Shown piece by piece: positions 42,069 through 50,518 of a DNA stretch of 64,000 bases. The notes under the pieces were generated by a model. The model searched no databases and was not told where the DNA came from. It saw only the letters and a program-made list of their open reading frames with translations. Both the position numbers and the translations under genes were made by a program. This DNA is from JACVRX01 sp046726315 (lineage in GTDB: Bacteria > Actinomycetota > Actinomycetes > Jiangellales > Jiangellaceae), in assembly GCA_046726315.1 (NCBI GenBank), contig JBKPAG010000004.1:1-64000 (forward strand). The letters are read 5' to 3'. Positions within the stretch are counted from its first letter, which is position 1. Each line of letters starts with the position of its first letter.

Positions 42069-42824
42069 ATGGATCTCGGGTTGGCCGGACGTGTCTACAT
42101 CGTCACAGGAGCAAGCCGTGGGCTCGGTCGCGCTGTCGCTGAGGCCCTGTTGGCCGATGGCGCTCGGGTCGTGCTGTCGGCTCGGGGCGCCGATCAGGTG
42201 CAGCGGACCGCATCCGAGCTCGGGCGGGACGCGGCTGGTGTCGCCGCTGACAACGCCGACCCGGAGACCGCCGAGCGGCTCATCATCGCGGCCCATGAAC
42301 AATTCGGCCGGCTCGACGGCGCGGTGCTCAGCGTCGGAGGGCCGTCGGCCGGCAGCGTCGTCGACACGCCCGACGAGGACTGGCGGGCCGCCTTCGAGAG
42401 CGTCTTCCTCGGTGGGATCCGGCTCGCCCGCACGATCGGCGTCGCGCTCGACGATGGTGGCTCCCTGGTGTTGGTTCTGGCCATCTCGGTACGCACACCG
42501 ATTCCGGGGCTCGCGATCTCGAACGGCTTCCGCCCGGGGCTCGCCATGATCGCGAAACAACTCGCTGACGAACTCGGCCCGCATGGTGTGCGGGTCAACG
42601 GCCTGATGCCGGGCCGAATCGAGACCGACCGGGCTCGCGAGCTTGACGCCCTCGAAGGCGACCCCGACGACGTGCGGTCGCGGCGCGTCGCCGGTATCCC
42701 ACTGCACCGCTACGGAAGCCCGTCGGAGTTCGCCAATGTTGCGGCGTTCCTGCTCTCACCGGCGGCGTCTTATGTCACCGGCTCTGTTGTGGCAGTGGAC
42801 GGCGGCGCCCTGCGCACCCCCTGA
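42069..42824 (+). CDS. SDR family oxidoreductase lacking the usual catalytic Tyr
   Basis: 251 aa from the ATG at 42069 (MDLGLAGRVYIVTGASRGLG). The cofactor site TGASRGLGRAVAEALL and late SPAASYVTGSVVAVDGG are typical. Where classical SDRs have Tyr-x3-Lys, this protein has PGLAISNGFRPGLAMIAKQL: Lys is present but no Tyr four residues before it. A subgroup of actinobacterial SDRs has this pattern, as I recall, so it may use other chemistry or be non-catalytic. The substrate is unknown. Confidence 0.9.
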   Translation: MDLGLAGRVYIVTGASRGLGRAVAEALLADGARVVLSARGADQVQRTASELGRDAAGVAADNADPETAERLIIAAHEQFGRLDGAVLSVGGPSAGSVVDTPDEDWRAAFESVFLGGIRLARTIGVALDDGGSLVLVLAISVRTPIPGLAISNGFRPGLAMIAKQLADELGPHGVRVNGLMPGRIETDRARELDALEGDPDDVRSRRVAGIPLHRYGSPSEFANVAAFLLSPAASYVTGSVVAVDGGALRTP

Positions 42825-42836
42825 CCGCGAGGGGTT

Positions 42837-44741
42837 CTACCGGGTCGATGGCGTGCCGACGACATCGGCTTGCGGGGCAAACTGGGTGCGATAGAGCTCG
42901 GCGTAGAGGCCGCCTGCCGCCAACAAGGACTCGTGACCACCCGCCTCGACGATCCGCCCGCCGTCGACGACCAGGATCCGGTCGGCACCGCGAATCGTGG
43001 AGAGCCGGTGCGCGATGACCAGCGAGGTGCGGCCGACCAGCGCTGTCTCGAGCGCCTGCTGGACTGCGGCCTCCGACTCAGAATCCAGGTGCGCCGTTGC
43101 TTCGTCGAGGACGACGACCCGTGGCGCCTTGAGCAGCAGGCGGGCGATGGCAAGCCGCTGCTTCTCACCGCCGGAGAGGCGGTAGCCCCGGTCACCGACA
43201 ACGGTGTCGAGGCCGTCCGGGAGCATTGTCACCAGAGCCGCGATCTGGGCAGCACGCAAGGCGGCCCAGATGTCGTCATCGGTGGCGTCGGGGCGAGCGT
43301 AGAAGAGGTTCGCGCCGATCGTGTCGTGGAACATGTGGGCATCCTGGGTGACAACTCCGACGGCTTCGTGCAGCGACTCCAGGGTCAACGTTCGCACGTC
43401 GTGTCCGCCCAGCCGGACGACACCACTGGTCGGGTCGTAGAACCGGGATACCAGATGGGTGATCGTCGACTTGCCCGCTCCCGACGGGCCAACCAACGCA
43501 ACCAGCTCGCCCGGCTCGGCCTTGAACGACACCCCGCGCAGGACCTCGCCATTTTGACCCGTATCGGGTCGGGCGACGGCCTCCAGCGACGCGAGCGAGA
43601 CGTCCTCCGCCGATGGGTACGCAAACCGCACGTCATCGAATTCGATGCTCATCGGGCCGCTTTCGGCCAGAAGCCGCCGAGCGTCAGGCCGGTCATGGAC
43701 CATGGGCTCGAGGTCGAGCACCTCGAAGACCCGCTCGAAACTCACCAGCGCGGTCATCACATCGACCTGCACGTTCGACAGAGCCGTCAGTGGGCCATAC
43801 AACCTGCCCAGGAGCGCTGCCAGGGCAACCAGCGTGCCGACCTGCAGTGCCCCATCGATGGCGAGCATTCCACCGACGCCGTACACCAGCGCTGTAGCCA
43901 GCGATGACAACAGCACCAGGCCGGTGAAGAAGTACCGCGCATAGAGGGCCTCGGTGACGCCGATGTCACGAACCCTCCCGGCCGCCACCGCGAACCCGGC
44001 GGTTTCCCGGTCGTAGCGCCCAAAGATCTTGACCAGCAGCGCTCCGGCGACGTTGAATCGTTCCGTCATGGTCTGGCTCATGTCGGCATCCAGCTGCATG
44101 GACTGCCGCGCGATCTCGGCCAGGCGTCGGCCGACGAACCGCGCAGGCAACAGGAACAGCGGCAGCAGTGCGAACACCAGCAGGGTGATCTGCCAGGAGA
44201 GCAAGAACATCGCGCCGGCCACGAGAGCCAATGTCACGGCGTTGCTGACGACCTGAGACAACGTCGACGTGAACGCCCGTTGCGCGCCGATCACGTCGGT
44301 GTTGAGGCGGGACACCAGCGACCCGGTCTGGGTCCTGGTGAAGAAAGCCACCGGCTGACGCTGGACGTGGTCGAAGACCTCCGTGCGCAGGTCGTAGATC
44401 AACCCCTCGCCGACCCGGGCCGACGCCCACCGACCGGCCAGCCCCAAAACCGCGTCGAGGACCGCGAGCGCCGCGACTGCAACGGCGCCGATGATGACGA
44501 CATCGCGTTGTCCGGCGATGACTCCGGAGTCGATGACGTACTTGAGCAGCAGCGGGACCGCGGCGGCACTGGCCGCGCCGATCACAGTCGTCAACAGGAA
44601 GATCGAGATGTGTCGCCGGTACGGGCGTGCATAGCGCAGTATCCGCCGGGCGGTGCCCTTGGCCAGCCGCTTGCCGAGGACGCTGCGATCGCGTGACAGC
44701 GAGCGCCATGCCATGTACCCGCCGATGTGACCCATCGACAC
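42837..44741 (-). CDS. ABC exporter, fused permease and ATPase (MsbA/MDR-like)
   Basis: 634 aa half-transporter; works as a homodimer or heterodimer. Six transmembrane helices in about 40-330 (YRRHISIFLLTTVIGAASAA; NAVTLALVAGAMFLLSWQIT; FTGLVLLSSLATALVYGVGG). ATPase about 365-620 with Walker A LVGPSGAGKSTITHL, signature RLSGGEKQRLAIARL, Walker B RVVVLDEATAHLD and switch VIAHRLSTI. Exported compound unknown; lipids or drugs are usual. A short linker insertion (about 375-395; SLASLEAVARPDTGQN) lies just before the Walker A strand. Confidence 0.95.
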   Translation of the reverse strand: MSMGHIGGYMAWRSLSRDRSVLGKRLAKGTARRILRYARPYRRHISIFLLTTVIGAASAAAVPLLLKYVIDSGVIAGQRDVVIIGAVAVAALAVLDAVLGLAGRWASARVGEGLIYDLRTEVFDHVQRQPVAFFTRTQTGSLVSRLNTDVIGAQRAFTSTLSQVVSNAVTLALVAGAMFLLSWQITLLVFALLPLFLLPARFVGRRLAEIARQSMQLDADMSQTMTERFNVAGALLVKIFGRYDRETAGFAVAAGRVRDIGVTEALYARYFFTGLVLLSSLATALVYGVGGMLAIDGALQVGTLVALAALLGRLYGPLTALSNVQVDVMTALVSFERVFEVLDLEPMVHDRPDARRLLAESGPMSIEFDDVRFAYPSAEDVSLASLEAVARPDTGQNGEVLRGVSFKAEPGELVALVGPSGAGKSTITHLVSRFYDPTSGVVRLGGHDVRTLTLESLHEAVGVVTQDAHMFHDTIGANLFYARPDATDDDIWAALRAAQIAALVTMLPDGLDTVVGDRGYRLSGGEKQRLAIARLLLKAPRVVVLDEATAHLDSESEAAVQQALETALVGRTSLVIAHRLSTIRGADRILVVDGGRIVEAGGHESLLAAGGLYAELYRTQFAPQADVVGTPSTR

Positions 44742-44797
44742 CGGTAGCGACCTCCTATGGGCGACGCTCGCCCACGGAATCAGGCGACGCTGTTGTC

Positions 44798-44820
44798 AAA
44801 ACGCGCACGACGGTGCGTTT
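44798..44820 (-). terminator. Stem-loop downstream of the HTH gene
   Basis: On the leftward strand aaacgcaccgtcgtgcgcgt is followed by ttt. Arms gcac/gtgc with flanking aaac-g and gcgttt can extend the stem with a two-base bulge, followed by a short T-run. It lies about 80 bp past the HTH stop, so it may end that transcript. Confidence 0.4.
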
Positions 44821-44899
44821 CTTCCGGCGTCAGCCGCACAGCAGAACCGACGATGTCGGCACCGCCACAGGTACCCGGTCAGCAGTAACTGCCGATGGG

Positions 44900-45118
44900 T
44901 CAGGCCTTCCTCCTCCGGCCCCGGGTCGCTCCACCCCGGCCGCGCAACTCCACACCGGACTCCGACAGCAGCCGGTGCACGAACCCATAGGAGCGGCCGG
45001 TCTCGCCGGCAAGGTCCCGGATGCTCTTGCCGCCCTCGTACTTCTTCTTCAGGTCGGTTGCGAGCTTGTCGCGCACGCCCCCGCTGATCCGCGCCCCCTT
45101 CGCCAGCTTCTCAGCCAC
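44900..45118 (-). CDS. Small helix-turn-helix protein
   Basis: 72 aa, strongly basic. Helix-turn-helix in KKKYEGGKSIRDLAGETGRS, then YGFVHRLLSESGVELRG, with a basic tail (GGATRGRRRKA). This compact DNA-binding protein is widespread in actinobacteria and follows an ABC-F gene elsewhere as I recall; its role is not established. The homeodomain-like fold resembles resolvase C-terminal domains. No start ambiguity. Confidence 0.88.
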   Translation of the reverse strand: MAEKLAKGARISGGVRDKLATDLKKKYEGGKSIRDLAGETGRSYGFVHRLLSESGVELRGRGGATRGRRRKA

Positions 45119-46806
45119 GCGTCCTCCCGCGAAGATCGTCTGTGGTGACTGACGACCATGATCCGACTCATCGTCGCTTCACGCCAGCAAAACGCAAGAT
45201 CCGTTTTCAGGCGAGTACCACCAGGTCGGCGTAGTCGATGCTCCAAAAAGTCTTCGACGCCGTCGGGAAGCAGGATCACCCGTTCCGGTCCCAGTGCCTC
45301 GACTGCGCCCTCGTCGTGGGTAACCAGCACGATGGCACCGGCAAACGACCGCAGGGCAGACAGGACTTCCGCCCTCGACGCAGGGTCCAGGTTGTTTGTC
45401 GGTTCGTCGAGCAGCAGTACGTTGGCGCTGGACACCACGAGTGTCGCCAAAGCGAGACGCGTCTTCTCGCCACCGGACAACACGCCGGCGGGCTTCGCGA
45501 CGTCGTCGCCGGAGAACAGAAAGGACCCGAGTACCCGACGAGCCTCGGCCGCCGGCAGGTCCGGAGCCGCTGAGCGAAGGTTCTCGAGGACGGTCCGGGA
45601 CGTGGCCAAGGTCTCGTGTTCCTGCGCGTAGTAGCCGAGCTTGAGACCATGCCCGGTGGTCACCTCCCCGGTGTCCGGTTCCTCGATGCTGCTCAGCAGC
45701 CGGAGCAAGGTCGTCTTGCCGGCCCCGTTGAGACCAAGCACCACCACCCTGCTCCCTCGGTCGATCGCCAGGTCGATGTCGGTGAAGACCTCGAGCGACC
45801 CATACGACTTCGACAGGCCGGTGGCCGCCAACGGTGTGCGACCGCACGGGGCCGGATCAGGGAGGCGGAGCTTGGCGACCTTGTCCGGGCGGCGCTTGTC
45901 CTCCAGCCCGGTCAGTAGCCGCACCGCCCGGCGGTCCATGTTGCGCGCAGCAGTCGCCTTGGTGGCCTTGTACCGCATCCGGTCGGCCTGCGCCCTGAGG
46001 GCTTCGGCCTTCTTCTCCGCACTCGCTCGTTCTCGATGCCGGCGCCGTTCGTCGGTCTCACGTTGCTGCACATATGCCGCCCAGCCCACGTTGTAGATAT
46101 CAAGCGCGGCCCGCGTGGCGTCGAGGTGGAAGACCCTGGTGACCGTTCGGTCGAGCACGGCAACGTCGTGGCTGATGACGACGATGCCTCCGGCATAACC
46201 GCGGAGGAAGTCACGCAGCCACCCGATCGAGTCGGTGTCGAGGTGATTGGTCGGTTCGTCGAGCAGTATGGTCTCGGCCTCGGAGAACAGGATCCGGGAC
46301 AGTTCCACGCGCCGCCGCTGCCCGCCGGACAGCGTCCGCAGCCGCTGTCCCAGAACCCGGTCGGGCAGGCCGAGGCTGGCGGCAATGGTCGCTGCCTGGC
46401 TTTCCGCCGCGTAGCCACCGCGAGCGACGAATTCGTTCTCCAGCTGCGCGTACCGGCGCATTCCCAGCTCGTGCTGATCCTGCTCGTTCGCCGCGATCTG
46501 TTGCTCCGCCGCCCGGAGGCCGGCGACGACCGTATCGAGGCCGCGCGCCGACAGGATCCGGTCACGGCCGAGCACGTCGGGGTCGCCGGTCCGCGGATCC
46601 TGCGGTAGATAACCGACGGGTCCGGTTCTGGTCACTGTTCCGCCGGCGGGTTGCTCCTCGCCGGCGAGTACCCGGGTCAGCGTGGTCTTGCCGGCCCCGT
46701 TGCGGCCCACGAGGCCTACCTTGTCGCCCGGTGCGATTCGGAAACTGGCGTGTTCTAGCAGCAGCTGCGCGCTCGCGCGCACCTGCAAATCAGTGGCCGT
46801 GATCAT
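45049..46806 (-). CDS. ABC-F family ATPase, shifted near its C terminus
   Basis: Soluble twin-ATPase of the ribosome-associated ABC-F type, starting at the ATG at 46806 (MITATDLQVRASAQLLLEHA). First NBD: Walker A GRNGAGKTTL, signature LSGGQRRRVELSR, Walker B ILLDEPTNHLD. Linker: basic coiled coil (RERASAEKKAEALRAQADRM). Second NBD: GLNGAGKTTL, LSGGEKTRLALAT, VLLLDEPTNNLD. As written the frame continues to 45049 with an unusual Arg-rich end that overlaps the HTH gene. Removing one A from the run at 45245-45249 restores the family ending DFWSIDYADLVVLA and a stop at 45207. So the true gene is probably 45207-46806 with an indel or slippage at a homopolymer. Confidence 0.9.
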   Translation of the reverse strand: MITATDLQVRASAQLLLEHASFRIAPGDKVGLVGRNGAGKTTLTRVLAGEEQPAGGTVTRTGPVGYLPQDPRTGDPDVLGRDRILSARGLDTVVAGLRAAEQQIAANEQDQHELGMRRYAQLENEFVARGGYAAESQAATIAASLGLPDRVLGQRLRTLSGGQRRRVELSRILFSEAETILLDEPTNHLDTDSIGWLRDFLRGYAGGIVVISHDVAVLDRTVTRVFHLDATRAALDIYNVGWAAYVQQRETDERRRHRERASAEKKAEALRAQADRMRYKATKATAARNMDRRAVRLLTGLEDKRRPDKVAKLRLPDPAPCGRTPLAATGLSKSYGSLEVFTDIDLAIDRGSRVVVLGLNGAGKTTLLRLLSSIEEPDTGEVTTGHGLKLGYYAQEHETLATSRTVLENLRSAAPDLPAAEARRVLGSFLFSGDDVAKPAGVLSGGEKTRLALATLVVSSANVLLLDEPTNNLDPASRAEVLSALRSFAGAIVLVTHDEGAVEALGPERVILLPDGVEDFLEHRLRRPGGTRLKTDLAFCWREATMSRIMVVSHHRRSSREDAWLRSWRRGRGSAGACATSSQPT

Positions 46807-46840
46807 GTCGAGAAGGCTCCGGGCGGATGTGGACGTTCCG

Positions 46841-46861
46841 TGATCGTTGATCACACGATCA
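46841..46861. promoter_or_regulatory. Inverted repeat between divergent ABC-F and peptidase genes
   Basis: tgatcgt (46841-46847) and acgatca (46855-46861) around tgatcac, which itself nearly repeats the arm. It sits 35 bp upstream of the ABC-F start and 91 bp from the peptidase start. Operator candidate only. Confidence 0.35.
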
Positions 46862-46951
46862 GTTCACCGCGGGCATCATGGGAGCATTCTACGAGGTGGG
46901 CCGGTACGGTCGCCTGGCCAGCGACGTCGGCCGACGCAACGGAAGGGTGAC

Positions 46952-47842
46952 GTGAAGTTCAACCGCCGGGCACGCCTGGACACCTCACAGATATCCGACC
47001 GTCGGGGAATGGGTCGTGGTGGCACGGTAGCCGCTGGCGGAGGCATAGGCGCGCTCGTCATCCTGCTGCTGGCGCTCTGTACGGGTGGCGACCCGTCGAG
47101 CCTGATCCAGGTCTCCGAACCAGCGGTACAGGCGCAACCGGGTGAGATCGACACCATGGAGACCCAGTGCCAGACCGGCGCCGACCTCGAGCAGAATGCC
47201 GATTGCCGCTTCGTCGTCTACGTCAACTCGATCCAGGACTATTGGGAGGACGAGTTCGCCCGTCGCGGCGCCACCTACTCGCCCGCAAACACCACGTTCT
47301 TCACCAGCGCCACCCAGACCGGCTGTGGCGGCGCCTCGTCCCAGGTCGGCCCTTTCTACTGTCCGGCGGATCACACTGTGTATCTCGATCTGGGTTTCTT
47401 CGAGGAGATACGAACCCGGTTCGGCGGCACTGGGGGCGACTTCGCCGAGGCATACGTCCTCGCGCACGAATACGGCCATCACGTCCAGAACTTGACCGGC
47501 CAGCTGCAGCAGGTCCGGCCGGGGTCGGGACCGAGCTCAGATGCCGTCCGGCTGGAGCTGCAGGCCGACTGCTACGCCGGTGTCTGGGCCCGCCACGCCA
47601 CCACCACCGACACTGCCGAGGGCGAACCACTGATCACCGAGATCACCGAAGAGGACCTGCAAGAAGGTCTCAACGCCGCGGCCATCGTCGGTGACGACTA
47701 CATCCAGGAACGTTTCCAGGGCACGGTAAGCCCGGAGTCATGGACGCACGGCTCGAGCGAGCAGCGGCAGCGGTGGTTCGCCACCGGCTACCAGAGCGGC
47801 GACCTGGGTACCTGCAACACGTTCTCGACAAACCAGCTCTGA
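46952..47842 (+). CDS. Neutral zinc metallopeptidase (YpfJ family)
   Basis: 296 aa from the GTG at 46952, preceded by ggaaggg. One N-terminal transmembrane helix (GGGIGALVILLLALCTGG) with the catalytic domain outside. Zinc motif HExxH-like in YVLAHEYGHHVQNLTG, a downstream Glu in RLELQADCYAGVWARH, and paired cysteines (CQTGADLEQNADC; CGGASSQVGPFYC) that may form disulfides. The family is widespread, substrate unknown. Confidence 0.93.
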   Translation: MKFNRRARLDTSQISDRRGMGRGGTVAAGGGIGALVILLLALCTGGDPSSLIQVSEPAVQAQPGEIDTMETQCQTGADLEQNADCRFVVYVNSIQDYWEDEFARRGATYSPANTTFFTSATQTGCGGASSQVGPFYCPADHTVYLDLGFFEEIRTRFGGTGGDFAEAYVLAHEYGHHVQNLTGQLQQVRPGSGPSSDAVRLELQADCYAGVWARHATTTDTAEGEPLITEITEEDLQEGLNAAAIVGDDYIQERFQGTVSPESWTHGSSEQRQRWFATGYQSGDLGTCNTFSTNQL

Positions 47843-47856
47843 CCCTGCCTCCTGAA

Positions 47857-48567
47857 ATGGTCATTTCGGCTGAGCCGCCAGCGGCAGCTCAGTGGCCAAA
47901 GACCAGGGAGGAACTGGTGGCGGCCCAGCGAGAGCTGGCGGGCCAGCGACCACCGCCGTGGCAGCCGCCCGGGCGACACTTCACCGTCGGCGGGTGCTTC
48001 GTCTGCTTTCCCCGGCACAGCGCAGGCGCCGGCGCCAGAGGCGACGCGGCGTGGGCCGCGGCCGTCGTCATGCAGGAGGACGAGGTTGTGGCCCGATCTG
48101 TCGTAACGGGAGCCGCAGGGGCGCCGTACGAGAAGGGGCTACTGGCGTTGCGCGAGGGCGCCCTGCTGCAGGCGGCATTCGTGCAGCTAGCCATGACGCC
48201 AGACGTCGTCGTGGTCAATGCCACCGGGCGTGACCACCCTCGTCGCGCCGGCCTTGCGTTGCACCTGGGTGCAGTGCTCGACGTTCCCACGGTCGGGGTG
48301 ACCGATCGAGCTCTCGCCGCCGCCGGGTCCCAGACGGCAGGCGAATCGAACCTGAGCAGCCCGTTGACGATCGACGATGAGGTGGTGGCTTATTGGCTGC
48401 GGACCCGTGCCGGCGCGCGGCCGCTGGTCGTCCATGCCGGGTGGCGCGTCGACGCAGCTACGTCAATCGAGGTCGTCCGGCGCTGCGCAGGTAAGTACCG
48501 AACTCCTGCACCGCTGCGGGAGGCTCGCCGGCTTGCCCGCCGTGCCCGGTCGGATCTCAACACGTGA
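47857..48567 (+). CDS. Endonuclease V-like protein with altered catalytic residues
   Basis: 236 aa from the ATG at 47857; a longer frame begins inside the peptidase gene and was not chosen. Family landmarks: WPKTREELVAAQRELAG, PYEKGLLALREGALLQAAF (Glu present), GRDHPRRAGLALHLG and VPTVGVTDRAL. Endonuclease V cuts next to deoxyinosine using Asp-Glu-Asp. Here the first Asp position reads GGCFVCFPR, with no acidic residue, and the second Asp before GRDHPRR is Asn (VVVNATGRDH). Actinobacteria have such proteins commonly, as I recall, so this may be a divergent branch without the classic activity. Confidence 0.8.
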   Translation: MVISAEPPAAAQWPKTREELVAAQRELAGQRPPPWQPPGRHFTVGGCFVCFPRHSAGAGARGDAAWAAAVVMQEDEVVARSVVTGAAGAPYEKGLLALREGALLQAAFVQLAMTPDVVVVNATGRDHPRRAGLALHLGAVLDVPTVGVTDRALAAAGSQTAGESNLSSPLTIDDEVVAYWLRTRAGARPLVVHAGWRVDAATSIEVVRRCAGKYRTPAPLREARRLARRARSDLNT

Positions 48568-48633
48568 GCGGCACGGGCATTGTGCGCGTCCGACAACCCC
48601 GTTACCCGGCGGTCACCCCTACCGTGTAGGCCC

Positions 48634-49227
48634 GTGAAGCGATCCAGCCGGCTCCCGGCAGCCGACCTCGCCCGCGTGGCCGTTTTCGCCGGCATCATCG
48701 CGGCGCTGGCCCTACCGGCCCAGTTCTACCTGTTCGGGAGCGCCATACCCGTCACCCTGCAAACGCTCGGCGTCATGCTCGCCGGGCTGGTGCTGGGAGC
48801 CCGACTCGGCGCGCTGGCGGTGCTGGTCTATCTGGCAATCGGCGCGATCGGTGTGCCGGTGTTCGCCGGTGGTGCTGCCGGACTCGCTCCGTTTGCCGGA
48901 GCCAGCGGCGGGTACCTGCTCGCCTTCCCGCTTGGCGCGTTCGTGACCGGGCTGATCGCCTTCCGAGGCGGCCGGTTCCGGCCGGCGCTGGCCTTCGTCG
49001 CGGCCGTGGTCGGCGGCATCGTGGTCGTGTATGCGATCGGCATCCCCGTCCTGGCCTGGCGTACGGATCTCGACCTCTGGACAGCGGTCCGCCTCGGGGG
49101 CGTGATCTTCCTGCCAGGAGACCTCATCAAAGCCGGGCTGGCGGCCCTGATAGCGGTCGGCGTGCACCGCGCGTACCCCGGCCTGGTCCGCGACGACGCA
49201 ACCGAGGCAGCTTCCAGCCGCACGTGA
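48634..49227 (+). CDS. bioY: Biotin transporter substrate-binding component BioY
   Basis: 197 aa from the GTG at 48634 (VKRSSRLPAADLARVAVFAG). S component of an energy-coupling-factor transporter that binds biotin in the membrane. Six hydrophobic segments; VTLQTLGVMLAGLVLGARLG, AGLAPFAGASGGYLLAFPLG and LPGDLIKAGLAALIAVGV are BioY hallmarks. The stop overlaps the bioM start (GTGA), so the three transport genes are translated together. Confidence 0.95.
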   Translation: MKRSSRLPAADLARVAVFAGIIAALALPAQFYLFGSAIPVTLQTLGVMLAGLVLGARLGALAVLVYLAIGAIGVPVFAGGAAGLAPFAGASGGYLLAFPLGAFVTGLIAFRGGRFRPALAFVAAVVGGIVVVYAIGIPVLAWRTDLDLWTAVRLGGVIFLPGDLIKAGLAALIAVGVHRAYPGLVRDDATEAASSRT

Positions 49228-49898
49228 TCGAGGTCCGCAACGTCACGCACTCCTACGGCGACCGCCTGGTCCTGCGGTCGGTGTCGGTGACCCTGACCGA
49301 GCGCCGGGTGGCCGTCATCGGCGCCAACGGCTCAGGCAAGTCGACCTTCGCCCGGCTGTTGAACGGACTCGTCGTCCCGCAGCGTGGCGAGGTGATCGTG
49401 CATGGCCTGTCGACCCGGTCCGACGGGGCTGCGGTGCGCCGCACCGTCGGGTTCGTCTTCACCGATCCAGACGCTCAGATCGTCATGCCCACTGTGGCGG
49501 AGGACGTCGCGTTCGGGTTGCGCCGACACAAGCTCGACAACGACGAAACCCGCCGCCGGGTATTCGCCGCGCTGTCCAACGTCGGGCTGGAGATCTTCGG
49601 GGACCACCCCGCGCACCTGCTCTCCAGTGGCCAGAAACAGCTCCTGGCGCTGTGCTCGGTGTTGGTCACCGAGCCACGCGTGCTGGTCTGTGACGAGCCC
49701 ACAACATTGCTGGATCGGCGGAACACCCGACAGGTCCTGGAGATCCTCGACCGTCTCCACCAGCAGGTGATTCTGGTCACCCATGATCTGGAGTCCGTGG
49801 CCGACTACGACCGCGTCCTGGTGTTCGACGACGGCCGGCTGGTCGCCGATGGCCGTCCCCGACTCGCCGTCGACCACTACCGAGCGTTGGCCGGATGA
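49224..49898 (+). CDS. bioM: Biotin ECF transporter ATPase BioM (EcfA)
   Basis: 224 aa. Walker A IGANGSGKSTFARLLNG, Q loop FTDPDAQIVMPTV, signature LSSGQKQLLALCSVL, Walker B RVLVCDEPTTLLD, switch LVTHDLE. Starts at the GTG overlapping bioY by 4 bp and ends in an ATGA overlap with bioN. One ATPase gene only, so it forms a homodimer, as in other BioMNY systems. Confidence 0.94.
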   Translation: MIEVRNVTHSYGDRLVLRSVSVTLTERRVAVIGANGSGKSTFARLLNGLVVPQRGEVIVHGLSTRSDGAAVRRTVGFVFTDPDAQIVMPTVAEDVAFGLRRHKLDNDETRRRVFAALSNVGLEIFGDHPAHLLSSGQKQLLALCSVLVTEPRVLVCDEPTTLLDRRNTRQVLEILDRLHQQVILVTHDLESVADYDRVLVFDDGRLVADGRPRLAVDHYRALAG

Positions 49899-50518
49899 AC
49901 ACCTATATCGCCGGTACCTCATGGCTGCATCGCGCACCGGCTGCAGTCAAGCTGATCGGCCTACTGATCCTGCTCGCCGCGACGCTCACGCTCAGCTCGC
50001 CGCTGGCCGTCGCCCTCGCGGCCTTCGCAACAGTGCTGTTATATGCGACCGCCGGCCTGACCCGGGCCGTTCCAGCACAGGTGCGGCCGATGCGGTGGCT
50101 CGTCCTTGGCTTGCTCGCACTGCAAGCGCTGACGGCCGGCTGGGCGGCGGCTGTGGTCGTGACTGGGCGACTGGTCGTTGCGGTCATACTCGCCGGTCTG
50201 GTCACGCTCACGACTCGGGTCGTCGATCTGCTCGACGTCTTCGAACGGGTGCTCCGGCCGATGCGACGCATCGGCGTCGACGCCGAGCGGGGAGCGCTGA
50301 TGCTTGCCCTCGCGATCCGGGCGGTCCCCGTCGTCGCTGGGCTCGCCGGCGCGGTTCGCGACGCCCAGCAGGCTCGTGGTGTCGCCGCGAGTCCGCGAGC
50401 GTTCGTGGTGCCGTTCGTCGTCCGCAGCCTGCGGCACGCCGACGCCTTGGGCGAGGCGCTGGCCGCTCGTGGACTCGACGACCAGTCGCACTCCCTGAAC
50501 GCGCGGCCGGATCAATAG
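49895..50518 (+). CDS. bioN: Biotin ECF transporter transmembrane component BioN (EcfT)
   Basis: 207 aa. Four to five hydrophobic segments (VKLIGLLILLAATLTL; VALAAFATVLLYATAGL; WLVLGLLALQALTAGW). Two Ala-Arg-Gly coupling motifs, in AVRDAQQARGV and ALGEALAARGLDD, contact the ATPases. Overlaps bioM by 4 bp and, convergently, the antiporter gene by 7 bp. Confidence 0.93.
   Translation: MNTYIAGTSWLHRAPAAVKLIGLLILLAATLTLSSPLAVALAAFATVLLYATAGLTRAVPAQVRPMRWLVLGLLALQALTAGWAAAVVVTGRLVVAVILAGLVTLTTRVVDLLDVFERVLRPMRRIGVDAERGALMLALAIRAVPVVAGLAGAVRDAQQARGVAASPRAFVVPFVVRSLRHADALGEALAARGLDDQSHSLNARPDQ

Noticed and set aside
42870..43907. 345-codon rightward open frame opposite the ABC exporter
   Set aside because: Antisense shadow of the ATPase domain.
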